The notes beneath the pieces are model-generated. The model was not told the DNA's origin. It saw only the letters and a list, made by a program, of their open reading frames with translations, and did not search any database. A program made the translations under genes and the position numbers. Source: Opitutia bacterium (GTDB taxonomy: Bacteria > Verrucomicrobiota > Verrucomicrobiia > Opitutales > Opitutaceae). From it: a stretch of DNA of 63,115 bases. Positions 46,093 to 55,812 of the stretch are shown here, piece after piece (the stretch's first letter is position 1; the number at the start of each line of letters is the position of its first letter). The stretch covers positions 1-63,115 of the forward strand of contig CANJIU010000052.1 of assembly GCA_947474365.1 (NCBI GenBank), in the 5' to 3' direction.

Positions 46093-48055
46093 ACGGTGAA
46101 ATGACGCGCCGGGCCGGGGCGGATTTTTTTTCGAAGTATTTCTTGAGCACGGTGGCGGCGACCGGTGCGGCGTAACGCCCGCCTTCCAGCGATTCGCCGG
46201 CGGTGTCGCCCTCGATGGCGACCGCCATCGCGATCTCCGGTTTATCCGCGGGCGCGAAGCAGATGAACCACGCAAAGTTGATGTTTTTCCCGCCCTCGAC
46301 GCGCTTTTGCGCCGTGCCCGTTTTGCCGGCGATGGTGACCCCGGCGATTTGATAGGCCGGAGCGTTCAGAGTCTTGGCCGTGCCGTACGTTGCGCATCCC
46401 ATCATCCCCTCCAGCAATGCCCGCCGTTCCTCCGGTTTCAGCCCGATCGGCTCCGTGTGCTGCGGCGGGCGGTTGGGCTGGTGGACCAACGTCGGCTTGG
46501 TGAAAATCTCGCCGCGGGCGACGGAGGCGACGAAGCACGCCATCTGCAGGGGCGTGACCAGGACGAAACCCTGGCCAATCGCCATGTTGGCGGTGTCGCC
46601 TGGCACCCAAGATTCCTTTTGGGTGCGTTTTTTCCATTCCGGGTCGGGCATCGTCATGCGATGGCCTTCGCCGGGAAGCTCGATGCCGGTGGGTTCGTCG
46701 AGATGGAACCGCCGGCCTTCCTCCGCAATCCCGGACGGAGTGGTGAGTTTGCCGGCTTCATAGTAGTAGATATCGCAGCTTTTCGCGATGGCCTCGGTCA
46801 GGAGCACGTCGCCGTGATGCCCGCGGCCGTTGTCGCAAAAATAGATCCGGTTGCCGACGCGGAGCGTGCCGTTGCATTTGATGATCGCCTCGGTCGGTGT
46901 GATGGTGCCCCGGCGCAGTGACGCAATGGTCGTGAGGATCTTGAACGTCGAACCGGGCGGCCAGAATCCGTTCAGCGCGAGGTTGTACCAGGCCCCGCGC
47001 TGGGTCATGTCGGCGACGAACTCGGCCGAGGCTCGCGGCGAGAACTTGTTGAGATCGAAGTCCGGCTTGCTGGCCATCACCAGCACCTCGCCGGTGGCGA
47101 CGTCGAGCGCCACGGCGGTGCCCCGTTGATCGCCGATTGCCTCTTCCGCGGCCAGCTGCAGGTCGATGTCGAGCGACGTCGTGAGATGCCTTCCCTGCTT
47201 GGGCGCGCGCGACTCGAGGGGAGGATTGATTTTGTAGCCGGTGGGATCGACCCGGTAAATCCGGCCGCCCGCCTCGCCCTGCAATTGCAGGTCGAACCAT
47301 TTTTCGAGTCCGTCCTTTCCCGCGGTGCCCTTCATCTTGAACGTGGTCAGATCCTCGCCGGGAAATCCTTCGGCCTCGACCTCGTTGTCGGGCCGGACGT
47401 ATCCGAGGGTGTGGGCGGCCGCGGTGCCGTAAGGATAGGAACGGATGTTTGATGCGTAGACCTCGAGCGGTGAGCGCACCGGCAGACCTTCAATCAGGCG
47501 CGCGTATTCCTTGAGCGATAGATTGTCGACCAGCGTGTAGGGCAGGAGCAGTTGGCGGTCGAAATGCCGGCGCAAGTCGACCGCGTCGACCCGGTCTTCG
47601 CGGCCCGTGATCGCATTCACCTGGTCGAGGTAACGCTGCACCAGGGTGACGCGCGCGATCTGTTTCAGCTGCGAATCGGCGGGCACGTCCTTCTTGTCGC
47701 CGGCGGCGAGGTAGTTTTTGTAGATGCGGATGTGCTCGCGGCGGAGCTCGGCCTTCAATTCGTCGAGGTGAAGGAGGATGGCAAACCGGTGACGGTTGCC
47801 GACCAGCAGCTGCCCGTTGCGGTCGTAAATGTTGCCGCGGGGTCCGGGAAAGATGATCCGCCGCTGGTTCTGCTGCCGCTCGGCGCCGGCGTAGTCGCCC
47901 ACTCTGGCCAGCTGGCGGTAGGCGAGCCCGCCGGCCAGCGTCAGGAGCAGCGCCGCCACGATGAAATAGAACGAGATGATCCGCGGGTCGTAGTTCTTGT
48001 GCGACTCCAGGAGATTCCCCGGACGCTCGGCGAGATTGATGTCGTCGGTGGCCAT
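46079..48055 (-). CDS. mrdA: Penicillin-binding protein 2 (rod-shape transpeptidase)
   Basis: 658 residues. One N-terminal membrane helix (26-48), a dimerisation/pedestal region, and the transpeptidase domain with SxxK as STFK (S369, K372), SxD as SCD (S426-D428, the usual PBP2 variant of SxN) and KTGT (578-581). It cross-links peptidoglycan during cell elongation with RodA, MreC and MreD. It is the last gene of the mreB-mreC-mreD-mrdA operon. A rodA gene does not follow; the stop overlaps that of the convergent TgpA-type gene. Confidence 0.96.
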   Translation of the reverse strand: MATDDINLAERPGNLLESHKNYDPRIISFYFIVAALLLTLAGGLAYRQLARVGDYAGAERQQNQRRIIFPGPRGNIYDRNGQLLVGNRHRFAILLHLDELKAELRREHIRIYKNYLAAGDKKDVPADSQLKQIARVTLVQRYLDQVNAITGREDRVDAVDLRRHFDRQLLLPYTLVDNLSLKEYARLIEGLPVRSPLEVYASNIRSYPYGTAAAHTLGYVRPDNEVEAEGFPGEDLTTFKMKGTAGKDGLEKWFDLQLQGEAGGRIYRVDPTGYKINPPLESRAPKQGRHLTTSLDIDLQLAAEEAIGDQRGTAVALDVATGEVLVMASKPDFDLNKFSPRASAEFVADMTQRGAWYNLALNGFWPPGSTFKILTTIASLRRGTITPTEAIIKCNGTLRVGNRIYFCDNGRGHHGDVLLTEAIAKSCDIYYYEAGKLTTPSGIAEEGRRFHLDEPTGIELPGEGHRMTMPDPEWKKRTQKESWVPGDTANMAIGQGFVLVTPLQMACFVASVARGEIFTKPTLVHQPNRPPQHTEPIGLKPEERRALLEGMMGCATYGTAKTLNAPAYQIAGVTIAGKTGTAQKRVEGGKNINFAWFICFAPADKPEIAMAVAIEGDTAGESLEGGRYAAPVAATVLKKYFEKKSAPARRVISPFKTE

Positions 48056-48094
48056 GACAGCGGAGTGAAAACCGGCGTGGCGTTCGGACCGGCC

Positions 48095-48604
48095 TCAGGC
48101 CGTGTCCGCGCGTTGCACCCGCGCGAGCACGAGTGTCCGGGCCTGAAGGGCGAAGAACCACGGCGTGACCAGCGCCAGAAAAACCTGCGAACACACGAGG
48201 TCCGCGATGAGCCGCGGCCAGACGGCGGCGGGAGCGGGCGAGCCGTGGATTTGGCCGAACGAGAACACGAGGAAGAGGGCGAGATTGGTGAGGAGAACGA
48301 CGATGATCGCGGCGATGTTGTCGTCGCGCGGCACGCGGTCGCGGATGTGAAACACCGTCAGGTGGGCGGCCGCAAACAGCAACACGTGGGTGCCGAAAGC
48401 CACGGGGGCGTTGGCGTCACAGATGAGTCCTCCCAGCAGGGAGGCGGCGAGCCCTGGCCCGCGCGGCTGCGTCAGCGCGGCATACGCGATGAACAGTGAT
48501 CCGGCGAAAAGGTACACCCGCAGCGCGGTCAGTGCGTGATTGGCCTGCGCCACGATTGCCCACAGCAGCAACAGCGTTCCGAAGAGGGTCAGGGAGCGGC
48601 GCAT
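48095..48604 (-). CDS. mreD: Rod-shape-determining protein MreD
   Basis: 169 residues, almost entirely hydrophobic with five or six membrane helices, the size expected of MreD. It has little sequence conservation, so the call rests largely on position: six bases after mreC and 39 bases before mrdA. It is part of the elongation machinery anchored in the inner membrane. Confidence 0.88.
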   Translation of the reverse strand: MRRSLTLFGTLLLLWAIVAQANHALTALRVYLFAGSLFIAYAALTQPRGPGLAASLLGGLICDANAPVAFGTHVLLFAAAHLTVFHIRDRVPRDDNIAAIIVVLLTNLALFLVFSFGQIHGSPAPAAVWPRLIADLVCSQVFLALVTPWFFALQARTLVLARVQRADTA

Positions 48605-48610
48605 GGGGCT

Positions 48611-49450
48611 TCAGCGCGCCTCGTAACCGGCCAGCGGGACCAGCACGGTGACCTCGGTCAATGAACCCAGCCGCTCGTCGAGTTTCACCTCGCCCGACTT
48701 GAACAAACCGTCGCTGCCCGAATCGGCCCGCACAATGGTGCCGAGCGTCAGCCCCGGCGGAAACACGCCGCCAAATCCGGATGTGACCAGGCGCTTCGGC
48801 GAGTTGACGCTCGCGATGATGTCGAGCGGCACAAATTCCACCACGCCGGTTGGCGGGGCAAAGGTGGGGTTCACGCCGCCCTGAAAACTCAGGGGACGGG
48901 AGTCGCCCTCCACCACGCCGGCCAGCCGCACGTTCGGGCTGCTGATGAGTTCTACCACGGCCGTCGTGGCGTAGACCTCGGTCACCCGGCCGACGACGCC
49001 GCCGGTGAAGACGACCGGCGCGCCAAGCGGGATGCCGAAATTCTTTCCTTTTCGAATCACGATGCGCTGCCACCAGCCGGAGAAATCGCGCCGCGCCACC
49101 CGGGCGTGCTCATAGCGATACTCGGTGAACGACGGGAGCCGCAGCAGGCTTTCGAGCCGCGCGATCTCGGACTGTAATTCGGAGTTCTGCTGGGCGGCGA
49201 GTTCGTAGGAGGAGTTGAGCCGCGCCAGATCGCGGCCGGCCTCGATCAACTCGTCCTTTGTGTGCAGCCGCATCGACCAATAGTCCTTCAGCACCCGGGC
49301 GTAGTCCGCCGCGATGGTCACCGGAGCGGTTAGTTCGAAGAACGACGCGCGTGCAAACGTCTTCACCACGGTGGGCACCGCCAGCCAGGCGACCACTACG
49401 ATCGCCAGCGTCACAAACGGTTTGGTCTGATCGAGGCGTTTGAAGGGCAC
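48611..49450 (-). CDS. mreC: Rod-shape-determining protein MreC
   Basis: 279 residues from a GTG start. An N-terminal membrane helix (about 12-30) is followed by a coiled coil (about 60-95; RDLARLNSSYELAAQQNSELQ) and the two beta-barrel domains of periplasmic MreC (GAPVVFTGGVVGRVTEVY). It assembles along the cell wall and links MreB to PBP2. It follows mreB after 106 bases that contain GC-rich palindromes, which could adjust expression between the two genes. Confidence 0.93.
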   Translation of the reverse strand: MPFKRLDQTKPFVTLAIVVVAWLAVPTVVKTFARASFFELTAPVTIAADYARVLKDYWSMRLHTKDELIEAGRDLARLNSSYELAAQQNSELQSEIARLESLLRLPSFTEYRYEHARVARRDFSGWWQRIVIRKGKNFGIPLGAPVVFTGGVVGRVTEVYATTAVVELISSPNVRLAGVVEGDSRPLSFQGGVNPTFAPPTGVVEFVPLDIIASVNSPKRLVTSGFGGVFPPGLTLGTIVRADSGSDGLFKSGEVKLDERLGSLTEVTVLVPLAGYEAR

Positions 49451-49556
49451 GTTGGGTGTGACGGATGACGCGGGACCTGCGGCGGGAAAACCATCCCGCG
49501 GCGCGCGTGACGACGGCGCTCGTCACCGGCCGCCCGCCGCCGGCTCGCGGCGCGAG

Positions 49557-50570
49557 CTAGACGTTTTGCATCAACCAGGAGAGATCATTCAACACCGCGC
49601 CCGTGCCGTTGGCCACGGCGGAAAGAGGATCGTCGCTCACCGTGACGGGCAGCCCCGTCTTTTCGCTGAGCAGGCGGTCGATGCCCCGGATCAGCGCGCC
49701 GCCGCCGGCCATCACAAAACCGCGATCGACCAGATCGGCGGAGAGCTCCGGCGGGCAGCGCTCGAGGGTCACGCGGACGGCGTCGACGATGGACGCGATG
49801 GTGTCGGCCAGCGCCTCGCGGATTTCCTGCGAGGTGACGTGGATGGTCTTGGGCAGGCCGGCGACGGAATCACGGCCCTTGACCTCCATGGTCAGCTCAT
49901 CATCGAGCGGGTAGGCGGAGCCGACGCGGCACTTGATTTCTTCCGCGGTACGCTCACCGATGAGGAGATTGTACGCGCGCTTCATGTAGTTGATGATCGC
50001 GCTGTCGAGTTCGTCGCCGGCGACGCGGATCGACTTGGAGAACACGATGCCGTTGAGCGAAATGATCGCGATCTCTGTCGTGCCGCCGCCAATGTCCACG
50101 ATCATGTTCGCCGCGGGTTCGTCGATGGGCAGGCCGACGCCGATCGCAGCCGCCATCGGCTCTGGAATCGTGATGACGTCGCGTGCGCCCGCGTGCATGG
50201 CGGATTCCTTGACCGCGCGCTTTTCCACCTCGGTGATTCCCGAGGGAATGGCGATCACGACGCGGGGCGGGGCGCGAAAGGAGCTGCTGGAGACCTTCCG
50301 GATGAAGTAGCGCAGCATGGCCTCGGTCACGTCGAAGTCCGCGATCACGCCGTCCTTCATCGGACGGATGGCGGTGATGTTGCCGGGGGTGCGTCCGAGC
50401 ATGCGCTTCGCCTCGTCACCGACGGCGCGAACCTTCCGCGTGGTGGTATCGAGGGCCACCACCGAGGGCTCGCGCAGGACGATGCCCTTGTCCTTGACGT
50501 AAACGAGCGTGTTGGCAGTGCCGAGGTCGATTCCGATGTCGTTCGAGAAATAGCCGAAGATATTCGCCAT
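49557..50570 (-). CDS. mreB: Actin-like cell-shape protein MreB
   Basis: 337 residues from the ATG at 50570; the open frame extends upstream without family similarity. The phosphate loops are clear: IGIDLGTANTLVYV near the start and IVDIGGGTTEIAI around 155-170. It forms membrane-bound filaments that direct lateral wall synthesis, so the organism should be rod-shaped or at least elongate its wall, if expressed. It is the first gene of the mre operon; its promoter should lie in the 210-base gap upstream. Confidence 0.96.
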   Translation of the reverse strand: MANIFGYFSNDIGIDLGTANTLVYVKDKGIVLREPSVVALDTTTRKVRAVGDEAKRMLGRTPGNITAIRPMKDGVIADFDVTEAMLRYFIRKVSSSSFRAPPRVVIAIPSGITEVEKRAVKESAMHAGARDVITIPEPMAAAIGVGLPIDEPAANMIVDIGGGTTEIAIISLNGIVFSKSIRVAGDELDSAIINYMKRAYNLLIGERTAEEIKCRVGSAYPLDDELTMEVKGRDSVAGLPKTIHVTSQEIREALADTIASIVDAVRVTLERCPPELSADLVDRGFVMAGGGALIRGIDRLLSEKTGLPVTVSDDPLSAVANGTGAVLNDLSWLMQNV

Positions 50571-50780
50571 GATGCGGGTGCGAGAAGCGAGGGAGTGGCG
50601 GCGTTTCGCCGACGGAAACGAATCGCCGGGGCAGAGGAGTGTCAACGAGGTAAATACGCCTGGCAAATACGCCTGGAAATGCGGCGGTGGCGGATTCGGA
50701 CCCAAATCCGTGCCGAATCCTCATGGCCTTACCGCGGATTGGCAACGGCAAGGTCCGTCGGGGCAGGCCTCTTTTTCAGC

Positions 50781-52514
50781 TCACGGCGGTTTGGGGCCTG
50801 ATCGGCGCCGAAATTCCTCCACGTTTCGGAGTTCACTGGCAGCCAGGACATGTCCGGGATGAACCCGCAGGGTTTCCTGAAAGGCCGTGACGGCTTCGTC
50901 GAAGCGCCCGAGATGGGCGAGGGTGATGCCGAGATTCACCCGGGCTTCCGCATAATTTGGGCGCAGGCGGAGCGAGATGTTAAAGCGCTCGATGGCGGTA
51001 TCCTTTTGTCCGGCGGCAAACAGGGCCGACCCAAAATTGCTCTGCGCAACGTGGTCGTCGGGTTTGAGCTGCACGGCGATGGCATAGTGCCGGAGGGCGT
51101 CCTCGTTGCGGTGTTCGAGGAAATACGCCGAAGCGAGGTTGAGATGGGCGAAGGAATACGACGGCCGGAGTCGCACCGCTTCCTCAAGGTGCACGATTGC
51201 CTCGGATCGATGACCGGCGCGGATGAGAGCGGTGCCGAGGTAGAGGTGCGCCCGGGAACTTCCCGGAGCCTTTGCCACGGTGTCCGTCCAGATCCTGAGG
51301 GCGCTGTCATAGGTGCGGTTGCGGGCCACCGTCGCGGCCCCAAGCGCGGTGGTCGCGAGCAGAAGCACCATGACCGAGCGCTGGGCGGATACGCGGAAAA
51401 GTCCGACGCTGGCGAGGATGGCCACTGTCGTCAGTGGGAGATAAACGCGATTTTCGGCGATCGGCTGACCCGCCACCGGCACGATGCTTGACGTAGGCGC
51501 GAGGATGAGAAAGAAGCACCCGGCAAGGAACACGGACGGTGCGTGGCGTCGCCACCCAGCGGCCATCAAACTCGCAAGGATCCCGAGAACGAGGAGGCAT
51601 GCCGTCAGTGTACCTGGTCCCGGTAGCGGAACCTCGGTGCCATAGTCGAAGATGAGCGAGCCGGGCCAAGCGGCGAGACGAAGATAATGCAGCACCGTCA
51701 GACATTCGATGCGGAAGTACTGGGACCAATTGAAGTCGAATCCGTAACCGATGCCGCGGACGTGAATGCGGGTCCCGAGCATCGTGATTGCCAGCACGAC
51801 CCACGAGGCGGCGAGGCCGAGATGGAGCCAGCGGCGGCGACGCCAAAGCTCCTTGAATGATCCGGCGAGAAAGACCCGATCGAAGAAAAAGATCACCACT
51901 GGCGCCGTCACCATGACCTCCTTGATCAACATGCCCGCCGCGCAGGATACGATCGCGATTGCGCCCCACCATCGCCGGGGGGATGACGCCGCGCGGATGA
52001 CCGCGTAGAGAGTCAGGAGGTAAAACAATCCCATCAGGGATTCCGCGCGCTGGGAAATATAGGTGACCGATTCGGTTTGGAGCGGATGCAGGGCTCAGAG
52101 CAGAGCGGCGCCAAAAGCGATCAGATCTGCGTCTGAATGCAGGTAACGATCAGCCGATTCGAGCGACAGGGTTCGCCGGACGATCGCGAAGAGCGTGAGC
52201 GCGGTGAGTGCGTGGATCAGTATATTGGTGGCGTGATAGCCCCGCACCCCGCCGTCGCCGGCGAGCCGGTTCAGCGCGAAGCTCAGATTGAGGAGCGGAC
52301 GCCCCCCGGTGTAGACCTCGTTGGATGGAAAAAGGGCGGTGCGAAGGCCGGTCAGCGAGGGGTTGTCAACGATGCTGATCTCGTCGTCCAGGAGGAAGGG
52401 AACGCCGAGGCTGTTCCAATAAACCGCGATTACCGCCACGACGATCATAGACGCCGGCACCCAGGCCCGCCGCCAACGTGGGCGGGAAAGCGGGAGGGTG
52501 GAGGACGGATGCAC
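50781..52514 (-). pseudogene. Membrane TPR protein (TMTC-like) with TGA at a conserved Trp
   Basis: The frame runs 139 codons from the ATG at 52514 (NSLGVPFLLDDEISIV, then HATNILIHALTAL), meets TGA at 52095-52097, then goes on in the same frame for 437 codons. The junction reads AALL-stop-ALHPLQTESVTYISQRAESL; the intact paralog at 16164-18194 has ALFAWHPLRVESVAWV, and W is expected near this point. A single C-to-T change on the plus strand explains it. The C-terminal part has about four TPR units. The protein would be a GT-C-like envelope enzyme. Translation might restart at 52034, but without the catalytic N-terminus. Confidence 0.85.
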
Positions 52515-52672
52515 GGGGAGATTCGAGAGGCTCCGGTTTTCCGTGCAAGAGTGAAGCGTCCCGGCGCAAAGACTCCGGCGGGTTGGAGCCGGTGTCGCCC
52601 CGATGCCGCTGTGCCAAGCTTGACGGCGGGCGTGCTTCGCCGCGTCTTCGTGGGCGCGCTCCGGCGTCGGCC

Positions 52673-54985
52673 ATGCACGGTTACCAATTCATCCAGGATC
52701 TGGCGATCATCCTCGTCGTTGCCGGCGTGGTGGGCTGGATCTGTCAGCGCATCGGCCTGTCGGTCATCGTCGGATTTCTCGTGGCGGGAATGGTGGTCGG
52801 TCCCCATACGCCGCCGTTCGCGCTCGTGCATGATGTCGAACGGATCGACACGCTCGCGCAGATCGGGCTCGTGTTCCTGATGTTCTCGATCGGGCTGCAG
52901 CTCAGCCTGCGCAAAATGCGCCGGCTGGGGCTGTCGCTCCTGTTTGCCACGTTTGGCGGCGCGATTGTGATGTACCATCTCTCGCGGCTCCTGGCGGTAT
53001 CGGTGGGCTGGAGCACCAAAGAGGGTCTTTTCCTGGCGGGTATGCTGATGGTTTCCTCGTCGGCGATCATCAGCAAGATTCTGCATGAAGCGGGCACGAA
53101 CCATGAGCGCTCCGGCCAACTTGCGATGGGGGTCGCGGTGCTGGAAGACGTGGTGGCGGTCGTGATGCTCACCATTCTCAACTCGATGTTGCAGATCGGA
53201 CAGGGCGGCGGTGCGCGCGTGCCGCAGACACTCCTGCTGCTGGGTGCGTTTGTGGTGCTCGCGGGCATCGGGGGACTGCTGCTCGTTCCGTGGTTGCTCA
53301 AGCGGATGAGCATCGCGGCCGACGAGGAACTGCAGACGCTGGGGATTGCCGGCCTGCTCTTTGGACTGGCAGTGGTTGCGCAGGCCGCGGGCTACTCGTT
53401 GGCGCTCGGGGCGTTTTTGCTCGGCACGATCGTGGCCGAGACGCCGCACCGTCACCAGGTGGAACGAACCTTTGAGGGAATGCGCGACGTGTTCAGCGCC
53501 GTGTTTTTCGTCGCGATCGGGATGCAGATCGACGCCCGGGAACTGTGGCAGGAAGGGGTCGTGATTGTCGGGGTGGCGGTGTTCACGATGGTCGCGCGGC
53601 CGGTGGCCGTGGCGACCGGTCTCGCTCTGGTGGGTACGCCCTTGAAGGATGGCCTGCGCACGGGCCTGACCGCGACGCCGATCGGCGAGTTTTCGTTCAT
53701 CATCGCGCAACTGGGAGTGGCGGCCAAGGTCGTGCCGGCCCGTTTCTACCCGCTGGCAGTCGGTGTTTCCCTCCTTACCACCCTGGTTGCGCCCTTTCTG
53801 ATTCGACGGTCGGAGAAAATTGCCGATGTGGTGCTGGCGCGGCAACCGCCCTGGCTGACGGATTGGCTGGGAGCGTATCACCGCTGGCTCGAACGCATGA
53901 AGGAAAGGCGGGCGCGCAATCGCCTCTGGCAGCTGAGCCGCAAGCGCGTGGTGCAGGTGAGTGTCGGCGCGTTCTTCGTCACGGGACTCGTCGTTTTTTC
54001 GGGCCAGATCTTTGATTTCGTGCAGGAATCGATCGGGGACCGGTTCCCGCCGCGTGCCGCACAATTCACCTTTTGGATCGTGCTGGCGCTCGTGATCCTG
54101 GCCCCGCTCGTGGCGATCTGGCGCAACCTGTCCGCGATGGCGTTGCTCTACGCCGAGATTTCTACCCGGGGCCACGTTCACGCGCGACGGCTGCGTCCGG
54201 TCGTTGAGACTGGTTTGAAGTTCGGTTTTGGCACGATGATCTACCTGTGGCTGGTGGCGATCCTCCCCGTGGCGGATACCGCCCGCGGTCTGCTGATTAC
54301 GAGCGCGGGGGTCGCGCTCGTCGCGCTCCTTGTCCTGCGGCGAAAACTCATTTACTGGCACAGCGAGATGGAGGTGGAGATCCTGGGGGTGATTGAAACC
54401 GGGGACACGAAGATGACGTCGACGACGGCGCCATGGCTCCAGCCGCATGGCGAATGGAACCTGCACATGGTCGATTGCACCCTCCCTGATCTGGCCGACT
54501 GTCAGGGCAAGCCCATCTCGGCCCTTGACCTGCGGGCGCGGTTTGGGTGCTCCGTCGTCGGCATCGAACGGCAGGGCTTCATGATCCCGTTGCCGGAGCC
54601 GGGCGCGGTACTGTATCCGCGCGACAAGGTGCTGCTCATGGGCACGACTGACCAGGTGATGGCGGGCCGGAAATTTCTCGCGGCCGTCTCGGGCTCTCCG
54701 GTGGCGGACTCGGTTTTTGAGGAAGTCCGGATGGAGGCGATCGAGATTCCGGGTTGGAGCCGGGCGGCGGGAAAAACCCTGCTCCTGCTCTCGCCGGCGC
54801 AAAACCACGGCGTGCAGGTCGCCGGCGTGCACCGCGGCGGCGTGCGTATCCTCAATCCCAGTGCACAGGAGACGCTGCGTGCGGGGGATGAGATCCTGGT
54901 TCTGGGTACACCGGTCGCGATCGCCGAGTTCAAGCATTGGCTGCGGGATCGTCCGGACGCCAGTGACGACTCGCGGGCCGGTTGA
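52673..54985 (+). CDS. Kef/CPA2-type cation:proton antiporter with two RCK_C domains
   Basis: 770 residues from the ATG at 52673; the open frame upstream has no similarity. Residues 8-385 are the antiporter (about twelve helices, with GVAVLEDVVAVV as the ion-site helix). Residues 425-560 add three or four extra membrane helices not usual for KefB. Two RCK_C/TrkA-C-like domains follow (about 595-670, 685-760). The NAD-binding RCK_N domain of KefB/KefC is not visible. It probably exchanges K+ or Na+ for protons, gated by a ligand binding RCK_C. RCK_C domains elsewhere bind c-di-AMP, and a c-di-AMP synthase candidate lies in this window. Confidence 0.85.
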   Translation: MHGYQFIQDLAIILVVAGVVGWICQRIGLSVIVGFLVAGMVVGPHTPPFALVHDVERIDTLAQIGLVFLMFSIGLQLSLRKMRRLGLSLLFATFGGAIVMYHLSRLLAVSVGWSTKEGLFLAGMLMVSSSAIISKILHEAGTNHERSGQLAMGVAVLEDVVAVVMLTILNSMLQIGQGGGARVPQTLLLLGAFVVLAGIGGLLLVPWLLKRMSIAADEELQTLGIAGLLFGLAVVAQAAGYSLALGAFLLGTIVAETPHRHQVERTFEGMRDVFSAVFFVAIGMQIDARELWQEGVVIVGVAVFTMVARPVAVATGLALVGTPLKDGLRTGLTATPIGEFSFIIAQLGVAAKVVPARFYPLAVGVSLLTTLVAPFLIRRSEKIADVVLARQPPWLTDWLGAYHRWLERMKERRARNRLWQLSRKRVVQVSVGAFFVTGLVVFSGQIFDFVQESIGDRFPPRAAQFTFWIVLALVILAPLVAIWRNLSAMALLYAEISTRGHVHARRLRPVVETGLKFGFGTMIYLWLVAILPVADTARGLLITSAGVALVALLVLRRKLIYWHSEMEVEILGVIETGDTKMTSTTAPWLQPHGEWNLHMVDCTLPDLADCQGKPISALDLRARFGCSVVGIERQGFMIPLPEPGAVLYPRDKVLLMGTTDQVMAGRKFLAAVSGSPVADSVFEEVRMEAIEIPGWSRAAGKTLLLLSPAQNHGVQVAGVHRGGVRILNPSAQETLRAGDEILVLGTPVAIAEFKHWLRDRPDASDDSRAG

Positions 54986-55005
54986 GCGGTAAGCCGGGCA
55001 ACAAA

Positions 55006-55029
55006 AAAGCGCGCCGGTTGGCGCGCTTT
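55006..55029. terminator. Bidirectional rho-independent terminator
   Basis: A perfect 10-bp stem AAAGCGCGCC/GGCGCGCTTT with loop GGTT, with an A-run on one side and TTTGATT on the other. It lies in the 71-base gap between the convergent antiporter and tatA stops and can serve both strands. Confidence 0.9.
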
Positions 55030-55056
55030 GATTGATGACGAGGTGAACTGTTCCGT

Positions 55057-55305
55057 TCAGTTCGTGCCGTGGCGGATGGTCACCTCGGGCTTCTTGGCCT
55101 CAACCGCGGCCACAGGCTTCGTGGGCTCGGCCTCCGGTTCGTCCTTCGCGGCTTTCTTGAACTCCTTAATCGACTGACCGATGCCCTTGGCGAGTCCCGG
55201 GAGCTTGGCCCCGCCGAAGAGGACGAGCATGATGACCAGGATGATGATAAGTTCGGGAGCGCCGAGACCCATCACGCCGGCGAAGAAAGGGGTGGTCGAA
55301 GTCAT
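55057..55305 (-). CDS. tatA: Sec-independent translocase subunit TatA/E
   Basis: 82 residues from the ATG at 55305; an upstream in-frame start adds ten residues of no similarity. One membrane helix (LIIILVIMLVLFGGAKLPGLA) is followed by the FGxxKLP hinge, an amphipathic helix and a charged tail, the TatA/E plan. It forms the Tat translocation pore with TatB and TatC, which are elsewhere. The Tat-type signal on the DUF1552 protein fits its presence. It is 51 bases after a lipoprotein gene on the same strand. Confidence 0.93.
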   Translation of the reverse strand: MTSTTPFFAGVMGLGAPELIIILVIMLVLFGGAKLPGLAKGIGQSIKEFKKAAKDEPEAEPTKPVAAVEAKKPEVTIRHGTN

Positions 55306-55356
55306 AGTGGATGAAACGTAGGCCGGGTCCCGCATCTGTAAAGCGGCAAATCAAAC

Positions 55357-55713
55357 TCACGGTGCCTGCCACACAACCTCGTCTCCCGGGGATGGTTTGC
55401 CGCTGATGATTTTTGTCCCGAGCGTTCGGCCGCGGAGAAATCGCGATGCCTGGAGGCGGCCGGTTTCCTTCAGTTCTGCGGTGCGTGCGGTGAGTCCGGT
55501 GCCGTCGGTGAGCGCCGCGTTGGGTGCGTCAGGTCCGAGTTCGACAAACGCGAATCCCTGGGCGGCATCGATTGCGATGATGCGACCGACGATGAGCCTT
55601 GCGCTCGGCGCCAGCGTTTCCGGTGGCGGCGAAACCGTCGCGGGTGCGTGATGGCACCCCGACGCCATGAAAATTAACGCCAGCGTCGGAATGATCCTGA
55701 CGGTGGTGAACAT
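55357..55713 (-). CDS. Small hypothetical lipoprotein
   Basis: 118 residues with a lipoprotein signal (LIFMASGC, then HHAP). The mature part is a single small beta-rich domain (VGRIIAIDAAQGFAFVELGP) reminiscent of an OB-like or SH3-like fold, ending in a GDEVVWQAP segment. I do not recognise a family. It lies between rpoD and tatA on the same strand with short gaps (about 100 and 51 bases). Confidence 0.7.
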   Translation of the reverse strand: MFTTVRIIPTLALIFMASGCHHAPATVSPPPETLAPSARLIVGRIIAIDAAQGFAFVELGPDAPNAALTDGTGLTARTAELKETGRLQASRFLRGRTLGTKIISGKPSPGDEVVWQAP

Positions 55714-55812
55714 GGGCTTGAGCTTGCTGATCAGAGGAGACGGGGGCCGGCAGGCCGCGTTATCACCTGCAGCGCCCGATTCTTTCGAACCGGGCTGCTC
55801 CGTCCCTGCCTA

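Noticed and set aside
50781..52514. TGA read as Trp (altered genetic code) or as selenocysteine
   Set aside because: TGA is the normal stop of other genes here (mrdA, mreC, the TgpA-type gene), and the two other interrupted genes have TAA and TAG. A conserved Trp position is not a selenocysteine context.
52445..54937. 830-codon open frame antisense to the Kef-type antiporter
   Set aside because: It is rich in Arg, His and Gln, matches no family, and lies wholly opposite a well-supported gene; long shadow frames are common at this GC content.
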